Shown here: positions 1 through 10,412 of the stretch, in pieces
Numbering within the stretch: the first letter of the stretch is position 1
How the letters are laid out: every line of letters starts with the position of its first letter
Assembly: GCF_000002425.4 (NCBI RefSeq)
Contig: NC_037259.1
Location: 4,555,481 to 4,619,480, forward strand
DNA from: Physcomitrium patens
Taxonomy: Eukaryota > Streptophyta > Bryopsida > Funariales > Funariaceae
Direction of reading: 5' to 3'
Length of the DNA: 64,000 nucleotides
Notes under the pieces: model-generated
The model's database searches: none
Seen by the model: the letters and a program-made list of their open reading frames with translations, nothing else
Told to the model about the DNA's origin: nothing
Made by a program: the position numbers and the translations under genes

Positions 1-1065
1 TGTCAAAGCAAAGAACACATAAGGAAAAGACGGAATTATATTTTTCTGTTTCGATGAAAAGTAGCCACATACACGCAGCCGGTTCACTCAGCATTTCCAT
101 AGATGATAGAGATTTTTTGAATCTACGAAAATCGGGCATAACTGATGTTGCAATGAGCAACGTAGTTCAAGTTTTCCAACTTGAGAAGCGACAAAAACGA
201 TGGTGAATGGGCACTACTTAAGTGTCCACTAATTCACAGCCTTTCACATGTTTGCGAATGATGATGAGCTTGTTACATGACTTGGATCCTACTTTGAAAA
301 CTTACGTGGCATTCCAGAATGTTTGGGTTCACCAGAAAGGTCAAATAGTCAGAAAACGTTAAAACACTTGCATGGCTATAAACTACACTTCTTTGAGACT
401 AATAAGCCTATTCTTCCAGATAAAGAAAAGAAAAACAAATCCTGGCGTCAAACCTTCCAAAAGGAAAGAAAAACAAACCATCAAAAACGGGTTGAATACT
501 AATAAAATGAGGAGAGATGTAGTCAAGCACCGGACCCGCTATAAAGTTCGTGCTCAAAGCTACCAATCTCAACATAAAATATCAGATTTCTGTACAAAAT
601 CTGACTTAGAAAAAAAAAAAAAAAAAAAAAAAAAAAAACAACAACAACAACCGATTTCCTCGTTGAGCGAAGAAAAGTCATCGCCGCCTAAAATATTTTA
701 ACCCCATCCAGACCAAAACGCTGACACGCTACTAGGATATGACAAAATATGTTCAAATTCAACTCACCCAAGTTATCCAAATTCTAAACTATCAGCAAAG
801 CCAGCAACGAACCCTTGGCGATGGATTGGGTAAACCGGGTCGATATTGACCGGATACTCTGACACAACCGGCCTTCACAGTTACTGTGGTAAACTCTCCA
901 CAATTCACTCTCACCCCATCAACTCATCCCTACTTAAGCACCCCTCTCGTCCATCTTCCTCACTGCATCCAGCTTCCCAGTTGTCTGTGCTACCATCTCC
1001 CAGCCTGCTCACCGTTCTCACGCTCATCATCCCTGCGGCCCCAATTCATCCCCTGCTGTGCCAAC
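1..1065. other. Upstream flank of the STIG1-like gene, no gene seen
   Basis: This stretch has mixed base composition and no recognisable coding region. It contains a poly(A) run at about 609-639 followed by a short CAA repeat. A 109-codon reading frame across the run is low complexity and is not accepted. The last few hundred bases are pyrimidine-rich and presumably hold the promoter and 5' UTR of the gene starting at 1066. I see no convincing TATA box; the nearest AT-rich motif is TACTTAAG near 931. Confidence 0.5.
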
Positions 1066-1907
1066 ATGGCGCTCTCCAAGCAGCTCGTGCTTGTGGCAGC
1101 CCTGGTGGTCATGTTCATTGGTGACCTCCAATTCCCCGACTCAGCATCATTGCGCTTTCTCGAACTCTACCATTCCTGACGATCCACTTGCTGATTTATA
1201 TTGCTTTCGCTCATGACTTCGATTGCTCAGCATGAGCTTCCCGCACATGCCTCAATCGCTCGAGTATCCACTGACGTTGACAACCCTGAGCTGTTGCAGG
1301 TTCTGCTCATGCATGGAAAAACGGGTGCGACGCCGACGTCCATGGCGGCGACGTCAACAACTGCGGCGGCTGCAAAGTGAAGTGCTACGCCCCGCCCCAC
1401 GCCACCGCCAAGTGCAACAAAGGCAAATGCGGGTACAGCTGCCAATTCGGGTGGGGCAACTGCGACAAGGACTGGAAGAACGGGTGCGAGAAGGACCTGA
1501 GCAAGGACGTCAACAACTGCGGCTGGTGCGGCAACAAGTGCAAGCAGCCCAAGTACCACGGCGGAGAGACCGTGTGCAGGTAAGCGCGACCCTCGACCGC
1601 CGTCGCGACTGCTACTACTACTGCCACCACGACCATTCTGCTTGGTTGCAATCCGACGTTGAGCTCGTGACCAACGTAGATTGTCAAGCGTCTGAAAGCG
1701 GATGTCACGTGGGAAGCTTTGCATTGCATGCATGATTTTGATGATGTCGATCGGTTCCGTTGTCATGCGATGCCGTCAGCGGGATACACGGTGTGACGTT
1801 GCTGACATTGGTTGGGGGTTGGATGGCGTCGATGCAGAGGTGGCAAGTGCGTGGAGCAGTGCATGAAGGGGATGAAGTGGAACGACAAGATGAAGTGCTG
1901 CGTTTAG
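1066..1907 (+). CDS. Secreted cysteine-rich protein, STIG1-like, three exons
   Basis: Inferred exons are 1066-1120, 1300-1579 and 1838-1907, with GT/AG introns of 179 and 258 bp; the joined frame is 134 codons plus TAG. Residues 1-23 form a signal peptide: a basic start, a Leu/Val/Ala-rich core, then a small-residue site ending AHA before Trp. The mature part has 17 cysteines and consists of two similar modules, each starting WKNGC, then DVNNCG-x-C, K-C, and ending G-K-C-x3-C. A short linker (QFGWGNCDKD) joins them and the protein ends CCV. The NCG-x-CG spacing recalls stigma-specific STIG1-like proteins, which are secreted to the apoplast; that assignment rests on motif only. The codons are strongly G/C-ending, unlike all flanking DNA. 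Intron 1 follows the signal peptide and intron 2 precedes the last GGKC. No lesion is seen, and this is the only intact host gene in the window. Confidence 0.72.
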
Positions 1908-2157
1908 GCGACATCTCGGCCCAGCTCCAACGCACCATCTATCCGGCCGAGTTGTTGCGGTAATCACCGTCAGAAGGAGGAGATTGGTCCGATGTGCTGC
2001 AGAGAGCGCGGCGGAGGTGGGGCGCGGTGAAGATGCGGAGATGGTCTAGTTGTGATATATCTAGAGATCTAGTTGTGGTGTGATCCAATAAGACTTGTGT
2101 TGAGCGTATCACCTCGATACCTGCACGGCAAGCTGCTGGCTGAAGCCTGGGCTGCCC

Positions 2158-2180
2158 TCTAGAGTAGAGTAGAGTAGAAT
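2158..2180 (+). repeat. Short TAGAG microsatellite
   Basis: A five-base unit (TAGAG) repeats about four times, the last copy imperfect, in the presumed 3' UTR of the STIG1-like gene. Confidence 0.7.
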
Positions 2181-2317
2181 GTGGTGTGGACCGGAGCTGC
2201 TGGAGGTGGGTTCTTCCTGTTCACGTTCGCGATGGTGTTTTGGGTCTGCGGCGGGAGGAGGGCGTGAAGCCTACCCCAGCAGAAGAGGGGATTGCGTGCA
2301 AGTGTGATGAGTCCCAG

Positions 2318-2323
2318 AAATAA
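2318..2323 (+). terminator. Possible poly(A) signal of the STIG1-like gene
   Basis: AATAAA lies about 410 bp after the stop codon, in the moderately GC-rich region that continues from the gene. Plant poly(A) signals are loose, so this is only a candidate. Confidence 0.3.
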
Positions 2324-2964
2324 ACTCACGATTTGGGCCACGATGAAGGTCCGCGTTGGTGGCTATGTGAATGTGGTGCATGTATGTTGAGGTTGTGTTG
2401 TGTGTGGAAGCGGAGTTGAGTCGTGGAGAGTTGGCGGTGTTCAGTCCTGTTGGTCGCCGGACAGATTACTTCTGGCATGACGATGGTGAGTGCAGATGTT
2501 GGGTTCAGCTGGCACCGACGTCGAGGCTTCTGGTGTATAGTATTGCATGCATGGGTCAACTGGGCATGTCGCGCGAATCTAGTTGCAGCGTGGTGCTGTA
2601 GCATGGGCGTGGTGCCGTAGCATGGGCGTGGTGTCAACCTGGTTAAACAAAACAGTTGGACTTGTGGTGCCCACCTGGTCATCGGTGCACAGGCACGAAG
2701 GTGTACTTATTAGAAAACGGGACAAATACTATTAATCAGATTGAGTTGTTAGAGTGGCACTCTGTAGAGGGGGCGCAACCCTTCAGGTTTTGCCGTCCTT
2801 GACAATATAAAATTAGAACAAAAACAATCATAATAATAAGAAATATTATAATTCTCTAAGACTGAACTTATCTTACCCTAACCCTAGTACTTGAAGTTCC
2901 AATTTGGTATCCAAGCTTATCTTTGATAACTTACAAAAATAAGTTCCAAAAAAGCAATAATAAG
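2324..2964. other. Gene-island edge, no gene seen
   Basis: GC-moderate DNA continues to about 2.7 kb and then changes within about 100 bases to strongly AT-rich repeat-derived sequence. Reading frames of 60-120 codons here on both strands show no domain or codon signal. A G-rich stretch with GGGGGCGCAACCC at about 2769 could be the edge of an old element. Confidence 0.4.
2595..2632 (+). repeat. 19-bp direct tandem duplication
   Basis: Two adjacent 19-base copies beginning GCTGTAGCATGGG and GCCGTAGCATGGG differ at one base. They lie near the end of the gene island. Confidence 0.75.
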
Positions 2965-5900
2965 AAGACTCAAAAGAAATAGGCTTTATTTATTAAAGAT
3001 GTTAAAAAAATAAATTGAAGCACCAATAAACCTCTCTCTTCTCAAGGATATGGTTGCAAAGAGCCCATCCACCAAAGAAAAGTCCAAGTTTGATGGAGTG
3101 TGGTATAGAGTCTAAAAATAAAAAATAGAAGTGAAATTTGAAATAGAAGAGATGTAGAATTTAGTTTCAGTAATTGAAATAGAACCAACTTCTATTTCAG
3201 AAATAAATGCAACAATAATAACACCACTAAAAAATCAAACCAAAATACTCACATGGAAGAAGAAAGATCGTATTGTTCTTGTCACAATATAAGATTGTAT
3301 ATGCAACACAATTTTATCCCATATTGTAGTATGCAAAATAGCCAACAAGGCATGGTTGGCTCTTAGAAACACATATTTAGCAAGTAATATAGTCACTTAA
3401 GTACACCTACAAGAGAAATTTTTTATACAAAAGCTGAAGTTAAGCAAATCAGTAATTTAACATCTACAAAATTTTAGAAATTTAATTCAATAATGCTATT
3501 CTATAGGGGTTGTAATTCTACTACAAATGAAAATACTAACCTTCATGAAATCTATGCCATCACAAAATGGCATTGTAATAAAAATATTACAAATAATAAG
3601 AAATAAAATATTTTTTAATTAATTACTATTTTCTTTTAAGAGGAGACAATTACGAAAGGTTCCTCCTCTAAATCATAAGCCTTCTTCATCAATTGAAAAA
3701 GCAAAGGCAAATGGAAATCAAAACCACTACCAAAACAACATTCAAAAGATTACAAATATAACAAAGCCAAGCAAAAAACTACAACTCTATGTCTTTATTA
3801 TAAAAAGATTGGTTATTAGAAATTGAATTTTTTTTAAAAAAATCCAAAGATGCTACAAATCATGCCACAGCTTCATATATTTTTAAAAAACCAAAAACAA
3901 TATAGAAGGAAGAAGACATGGAAGAAATCCAACCTTTCTTTTATGCTCATATATAAATTATACAAGCATTTTACTTTGAAAAATCCATTAAATTTGAAAA
4001 TATAGAAGATAATTATTACTTTATTAATATACAAGCTATACATCACTTGACTCATATAAAAATATGATTCATGAATTTTGAATCACTCTCATCTAGTAAT
4101 CATAAAGTGTACTATTGAAATGATATGATGCTTCTTATATATGGCCAAGGCTCAATTAAAATTTAATTGGTTAATAGACACATACTTTGCTTTACAAAAG
4201 TCTTATATGTCCTAAAATATATAAAAATCTATTCTTAGTTCAAGAATGTAATTAACAAGGATGATGGCTTTTCATAAAAAATCAATCATTTCAGTTATTA
4301 GATTGAAATGAACTTATTTTTGTAGAATGCCTTCTTTGGAAGAATCTCTACTTGCCTTGCACAACATTACTTGTTGCTTAAGTAGAAGCCAACTTGACCT
4401 TCATTTTATCAAAACCACTTATATTGGCTAAATGTATTCTTCTTTGGCCACACAAGCAAGCCCTAAATGAAATTTCAGCACCTTGTATTGTAGTTTTGTG
4501 CTCTTGTAGTCCTATTTTTGGACTAGTGCCTCTATCTTTTATAGACATTCACAATCAATACTCTTAGTATTTTGACTACTAAGAGTGATGTTTCCTCTAG
4601 TAGTACCTCAATCAAGAAATAGTTGTGAGATTTCCTTCTCTATGGTATTTTTTTCAATCCAACTACATTTCATTGTGATCATTCCAATCTCAATATAAAA
4701 TTGAAGTCACTACTTAATTCCTTTGTGCCTCTTCTAGCTCACCAAACCAGTCTATTAACAAATCCAATTGCCACATATTATACTACACTTACTCTTGGAT
4801 CACAATTTTGAACAATTGATAGTATACTTATGCACCTATAGTAGTGATGTCTTGGCTACATTGGCACTCAATAATTAAAGCAATTAATCCAAAATAATGT
4901 AGTTAAAGAATTATCGCTTAAACATATTTATTCACATATATAATCCACATATATTCATAAAAAATAAATCATTACCAATTTTTTTTAAAAAGTCACATTT
5001 TGAGCTATTTAATCTCTTGTAATTATACATTCTAATATAAGTGGTAAGATTGCTACAACTACACTCTCATAGTATAAATATTATTTTATCTTTATTAATG
5101 ATTATTCAAGATATACATTTTTTAAGCTCTTCTAACAGAAAAGTAAATGCTTTGAGTTTTTTAAAATATTTCTTGTATGAATAGAAAAAAAAACTAGCTA
5201 TAAACTTTACATTCTCTGATCTAATTAAAGAAGAATATATCTCTTTTTTTTATTTTAATCAGTACCTTATTATATGAAGAAAAATTAGTCAAACTGCATT
5301 AAGAAGATATAGTGACATGTGCCACATACTTTTAAAACTACATCTCTACCAAAATAATTTAAAGAAACATCACTCTATTTGAACTCTAGCATAAAAGAAA
5401 ACCAAATATTTTTTATTTCTTATTATTTGAAAGTAAATATTTTTTAACTATTTTTAATGCTCTTCAAGTCAAACTAGATATAAAAATCATTGAATGCACT
5501 CTCTTAAGATATAGTTCCACAAGCAAGGAATATAAATTTTAGAATGTATATACAAATTTCATGATAATTTCATGTAATGTGGTATTTTATGAGGATCTCT
5601 TACCTTCAATATCCTTTCTAATGCCACTTTTTACTTTTGATGATTTGATTTATCAAATTATTTTATTATTTTTGTATAACAATAGAGTAAATAATGAATC
5701 TTTGTCTATAAATTCAATGGTCCAAAAAGAATCAATCTATGATCTTATTGATCATGTACTACATACACTATAAGTCCAACTTCTCTTACCACCTCCAATC
5801 TTAGCACCAACCACACCTTTTTTATAATTTAAGGTGTTTTTTTTTTTTTTTTTTTCTACTAAAAAAATATTCTACTAGCAAGAGCCATTCCTTTGACTCT

Positions 5901-6495
5901 TCATAACTCACCACCAACAAACAATCTATTACAGATCTCTTCTTTTTGCATGCCAACATGTATAGATTTATTCTTGTTTCTTTCAACAATGTTGCAATCA
6001 ATATTCTAGAATTTCCTTATTAATACGTAAATGCTCAATCTAAATTTAAAGTAATGTCTCATATTAGGCAATATTCTCAACCTTTATAAAATTTTCTTTC
6101 TTATAATCTTTTTAGTGCAACTATCAATACCTCTAATTTTAATAATAAGTCCAACAATCCAATTTCACTTTTTTTTTGGTGCTCACTATTCTATGCCACA
6201 CTTCTTCTTATGGTACAAAAGAGTTACCTCCTCCCAAAGACCATGTGGAGATTTTTAAAACTAAGATTTTGTGCCTTTGAAAACCACTCAAGCTTCTTTT
6301 TAAAAAAAAACAGATATGTATTTCTTGACCTATGTTTTGTTTGAATCTTTTATACATAAATAAGCCATATCTTTGCTCAATGCCACTTAATAGCAAGCTG
6401 CCATTTCAAAAGAATTAAACTCTTATGTAGTCAACAAAATTTGGATCTTCATAGAGCTTCTACTTTGTCCATGCACAATTACATGTAAGTAAGTT
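2965..6495 (+). mobile_element. Decayed Ty1/copia retrotransposon remnant
   Basis: Frames are heavily broken, but pieces read in copia order on the plus strand. Near 3255-3400 there is a gag-like stretch (LTWKKKD, then ANKAWLALRNTYLASN). Near 4020-4260 a degenerate protease end and pre-integrase region shows HHLTHIK and VLYVLKYIKNLFLVQE. At about 5480-5620 the integrase end reads CIFLGYSSTSKEYKF followed by ISCNVVFYEDL, the conserved copia block before reverse transcriptase. At about 6395-6460 an RT start reads AISKELNSYVVNKIW. RT beyond that point, RNase H and both LTRs were not found. It is an old, 3'-truncated copy next to A0. Confidence 0.68.
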
Positions 6496-6711
6496 TTTAA
6501 GATTAAACTAAAAAAAATGGCTATGTTGATTAGTTTAAGGCTTGACTTATAGTCTAAAAATTCTATCAAGTCTTAAGCCTCATTTATAATAATATTTTTT
6601 CTAATTATTTGAATCCAATCTATTTGATTAATATTCATCCTAATAGTACAACAAAATTTACATATCCACCAAATAGATATAAAAATTATATTTTTCAATA
6701 AGATCCTCTAT

Positions 6712-6714
<3 letters not shown>

Positions 6715-6743
<29 letters not shown>
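6715..6743. repeat. AT dinucleotide microsatellite
   Basis: An uninterrupted AT repeat of about 29 bases lies between the copia remnant and the left LTR of A0. Confidence 0.9.
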
Positions 6744-6855
6744 CTAGATAGAATAATACATCTGCAACTTGGTTTTATCTATTTATTTTATCAAACTGAG
6801 TATGGCTGAAAACAATCTTTTTGAAAATAATTTTAATGAATCGATTTGTATATTA

Positions 6856-7339
6856 TTTAATAAAAATCTAACAAGAAGATTTTAAAAATATTTTTAGAAT
6901 ATTCTATCAAGTTTTAAAAGATTCTAAAAGATTTTAAAAATATTCTAATAAGAAGTTTTAAAGAGATTTTAAAAATATTTTAATAAAATATTCTAAAAAT
7001 ATTTCTAAAATATTTTTAAAGATTTTAGAAGGTCCTCAAAAAATTATAGAAGATTCTAGAAAGTTTTAAGAAAATTGAAGAAGTTGTCTAAGAAACTTCT
7101 TAAAATTACTTTATCTTTAAGCAACATGAGAATTTTTCAAGAAGCTTCTTAATACCAAATATATATTAGAATCAAGGCTAAAGAGATCTTCAATCTCGAC
7201 ATTATATCTCTTGAAGCTTTAGCTTGCCTTTCTTGGTATTAATCTTATATTCATTTGATTTAATCAAGTTTTTGCTAGATTACTTATTAAAACTCTTATA
7301 TTCAACTTCTTATTTGGTCTTTTATATAATGTATCCATA
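6856..7339 (+). repeat. A0 5' LTR (decayed)
   Basis: It aligns by eye with 24156-24596, including the shared ACAAGAAGATTTT near the start, the AGCTTTAGCTTGCC region and the end before the leader. Its first half is a string of TTCTAAAAGATTTTAAA-like units, which look like decayed heat-shock-type TTCTAGAA repeats of the A family. Confidence 0.6.
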
Positions 7340-7500
7340 AAAATTTGTCAAGATTGCCTTCTTATCAATACTATAGCTTAATTCTTTTTCATAAATAATA
7401 GATTATTCCTCTTCTTGAAGACATCTAAGCACTTTAGAAGTTGTAGAGTATTCTCTTATAAATTGGAATTATTTCAAAACTCCTTTTTTTTTCTTTTAAG

Positions 7501-8602
7501 ATGGTTAGAAGTAAAGATGTCAGTATGGTTGAGTCTCTTGAGTCTAAATTAGATGTTATTATATACTAAATATTTTATCTCATAGAATTGCTGAAATTGA
7601 GGGATTTTTTGCAAGATTTTATGGTAATGTAAGACTTAAGGTAGTTGAATTTGTGGTGCAACCACTTTCTCAAGCTTTTATATTCAAAGAGGCAATGGCA
7701 TCCATATCTCAATAAGAAAATTCACCTATTCAACAACATAAGGAGCCTTGGATTAATCTTTTAAAAAAAATGAATGGCACATGCTCCAAGTCTTGAGGAT
7801 TTGTTAACCAAACTCAATTAATAAATTTTCTATTATCTAAATGCTATTCAAGAAAGGAATTACAAATTGATTTAATTGGAACCTTGCTTACAAGATAAGC
7901 CTTATCTTGATTTGCTCTTTTATTTGAAAAGAGATTTCCAATCTTAAGCAACTTTGAAGTTTTTTTTTAAAAGCATTTGTGAAGGCCTTTAGTAAACATG
8001 ACAAGGCTCAATAGGCAACAACAAAGATTTTTTTATTATATTAAAGATTATACTCTTAATAATTTTTAATGATTATAAATTATTATGCATTAATTTATGC
8101 ATTTGATTTTAGATAATTGGCTTTTGATATCAATTAAAATGAATAAGTTCTTATAAGTTAATTCTATTGAAAACTAAGAAATGATGTGAAAGCTCTATTA
8201 TTATCATTATTTGATCCTCAAAAATTTAGTGAAGCTATTAACAAAGATGTAAAGTGAAATAATCAATTATTTCAATACCATTAAGATTATTGCTTGTGGA
8301 CCTTGATAAAAGAATATACTAAAAATTTGTATTCTATTGCTTCAACAAATACATTACTTCCATATTTTGGAGCTAAGAATATAAAAATTAATATGGTACA
8401 ATTCAAACTTCTTATACTAAAAGAAAAAAAAAGCATAAAATGAAATTAAACATATGCTTGTATTATAGTGAAGAAGGAAAAAAAATTAAAAATTATCTAA
8501 AGAAACAATGTACAATTAAGATTAGAATTGCAATCTTTTAGAAAAATAAAAAAGCCCAAGTACAACAAAGACCATATAGCCACATATTCCAGCACCTCAA
8601 AT
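7501..8602 (+). pseudogene. A0 gag (broken)
   Basis: The ATG at 7501 is followed by gag sequence parallel to that of A for about 1.1 kb. It contains many stops and ends after a degenerate zinc knuckle near 8455-8515, where a Cys has become Tyr (LYYSEEGK against YCGEEGH in A). At 8602 the sequence is cut by element E, and the homology continues at 14996. Confidence 0.65.
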
Positions 8603-9131
8603 TGTCACAGACATATATATTTACTATAATATTTATCTATATGATTAAATAGAAGTAAATAAAAGTAGATTTATTTCATAATATTTTCTAGAGAAGCTTC
8701 CTAAAAGCTTCATAGATATTTTTTTGACTTTACATGTGTTTATAGTTGATTGGTTGGATAGAAACTTGATCAATAAATTAAGCATGTATTGGTAGCTTAT
8801 AAAAAAAGTTAAGTATATGGCATACATATAAAAAACTTGCCTTGCAAGTTAAGATACAAGTCTTATAAAGTCAACATGTTTTGGAGGTCCTATAGAATAT
8901 TGCCAAGTAGATCCTAATTAACAGTATATATAGAGATAAGAGTGAAGTCTTCTTCATTCTTGTCAATGCTTTTTTATTCTTTAGTCTTATTTCAAGACTT
9001 TTTAGTCTTCTTGACTTTGACAATAGCCATTCTAATTTAATACCATATCATCTTAGAGTGACTTTTTAGTTCTTTTGAATCATACAAGAGTGTATTAATG
9101 ATTTCTTTTTTCAAGATTCATGTCTTTAATA
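8603..9131 (+). repeat. E 5' LTR
   Basis: It matches 14463-14990 along its length. Near its centre are a TATATATAG motif and a GTGAAG/CTTCA-type inverted repeat at the expected transcription start. The leader begins two bases after its end with TTGACAAGAAT, complementary to 8956-8966. Confidence 0.8.
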
Positions 9132-9599
9132 ATTTGACAAGAATCATAATTTATTATATTTATCTTATTTTAAAAATGAGTGAATTACTCCACTTCTATT
9201 GTTGTATTTTGAAGGTTGTGGACTATCCACTTTTAAATAAATAATCTTATTTTTTAATATTGATTTTTTCTTAAAAAAGATAGATTATCCTTCTTTGTGA
9301 AAATTTTCATTTGATATTAGAGGTTATAGATTACCTTCCTCTTATTTAACTTTTGAATTTGTTTGAGTTGTCTAGAGAAATAAAAAAGTATGAATGTTAC
9401 TCTGAGAAAAAAATAAGAATAGATTTGAAACTATTGCAGAGCTTCACAAGCTTGTCAATACTCTTAGAATAAAAATTTCATTTATTTTTAATGTAAATCA
9501 TGGAGGTACTATTCCTATGGCTCTAAAAAAATTTAGAATCTACATCAAGAAGTTGTACAATTGAAAGAAGTAAGTAGATTGACCTTACAACCAAATCTA

Positions 9600-10412
9600 G
9601 TGAGTTTTGCTTCTACAAGTATGATAGAAACAAGGATTAATATGCTTGAGAAGTTTGATGGAAGAAGATCAAAATTTTGAAGATTTTTGCAACAAGTCAA
9701 GCACTATCTAGTATTACATCTCTTTCATGGTTTTATTCAAGTCAGATTTATAGATGTACTTCTATCAAGAAATACTCTCTCTTGATTTACACCTTTAATA
9801 AAAAAGAATTTATAATTCTTTTATAATTTGAATTCATTTTTAGAAGTATTTATGACTACATTTGGAAAAAGTGATTCAAAAAGAGTAGCAGAGACTAAGA
9901 TCTTATCTTTATGGCAAAGATCAAAGTTAGCTACTATATATGCTAGTGAATTTCAAAAGCTTGTTGGTGATGTGGACTAAAATGATAAAGCCCTTATCAA
10001 TCAATTTTGATATGGATTGAAGGATAATATGAAAGATCTGTTATTTATAATGTTAAAAATAGAATCTTTAGAATAATTTATTACTCAAGCCATTGCATAT
10101 AATAATCAATTATTTAAAAGACATCAAGAATAAATACTTGGTTGAAGATGAACAAGTCAAATAATGACGATAGCTCTTAAGTTTTTAAAAACTTATTTAT
10201 CAAGGCCAAAATCAATATAAATTGATATAATATGTTTTAAATTCCTCATGGAGCAAAAAAAAAACTTGACAATATCAAGAAGTCTTATGCTTGTATTAGA
10301 AGCTAAACACAATACTTAATATTATCCAAAAAAATAATATAACCACAAAATGAGAAGCATGGATGCCAAAGAAAATAGTGTATTGGAAAACAAGTTTTTC
10401 CAACTACAATAG
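9600..10412 (+). pseudogene. E gag (broken)
   Basis: From about 9626 the reading parallels B gag (ETRINMLEKFDGRRSKF). The N-terminal part upstream is not clearly alignable. A zinc knuckle is hardly recognisable. The frame ends at TAG 10410-10412 inside the motif CTACAATAG shared by all these elements. Many internal stops are present. Confidence 0.55.

Noticed and set aside
372..701. 109-codon plus-strand frame before the STIG1-like gene
   Set aside because: It runs through a poly(A)/CAA tract giving poly-Lys and poly-Gln; no codon or domain signal.
1227..1766. 179-codon minus-strand frame
   Set aside because: It lies antisense to the GC-rich exon 2 of the STIG1-like gene, where GC-rich codons open the other frames; the sense reading has signal peptide, splice sites and patterned cysteines.
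2326..2682. 118-codon minus-strand frame after the gene
   Set aside because: No motif, irregular composition, and overlapping frames on the other strand look equally good.
6208..6396. 62-codon minus-strand frame
   Set aside because: It is antisense to the copia RT start region and has no conserved motif.
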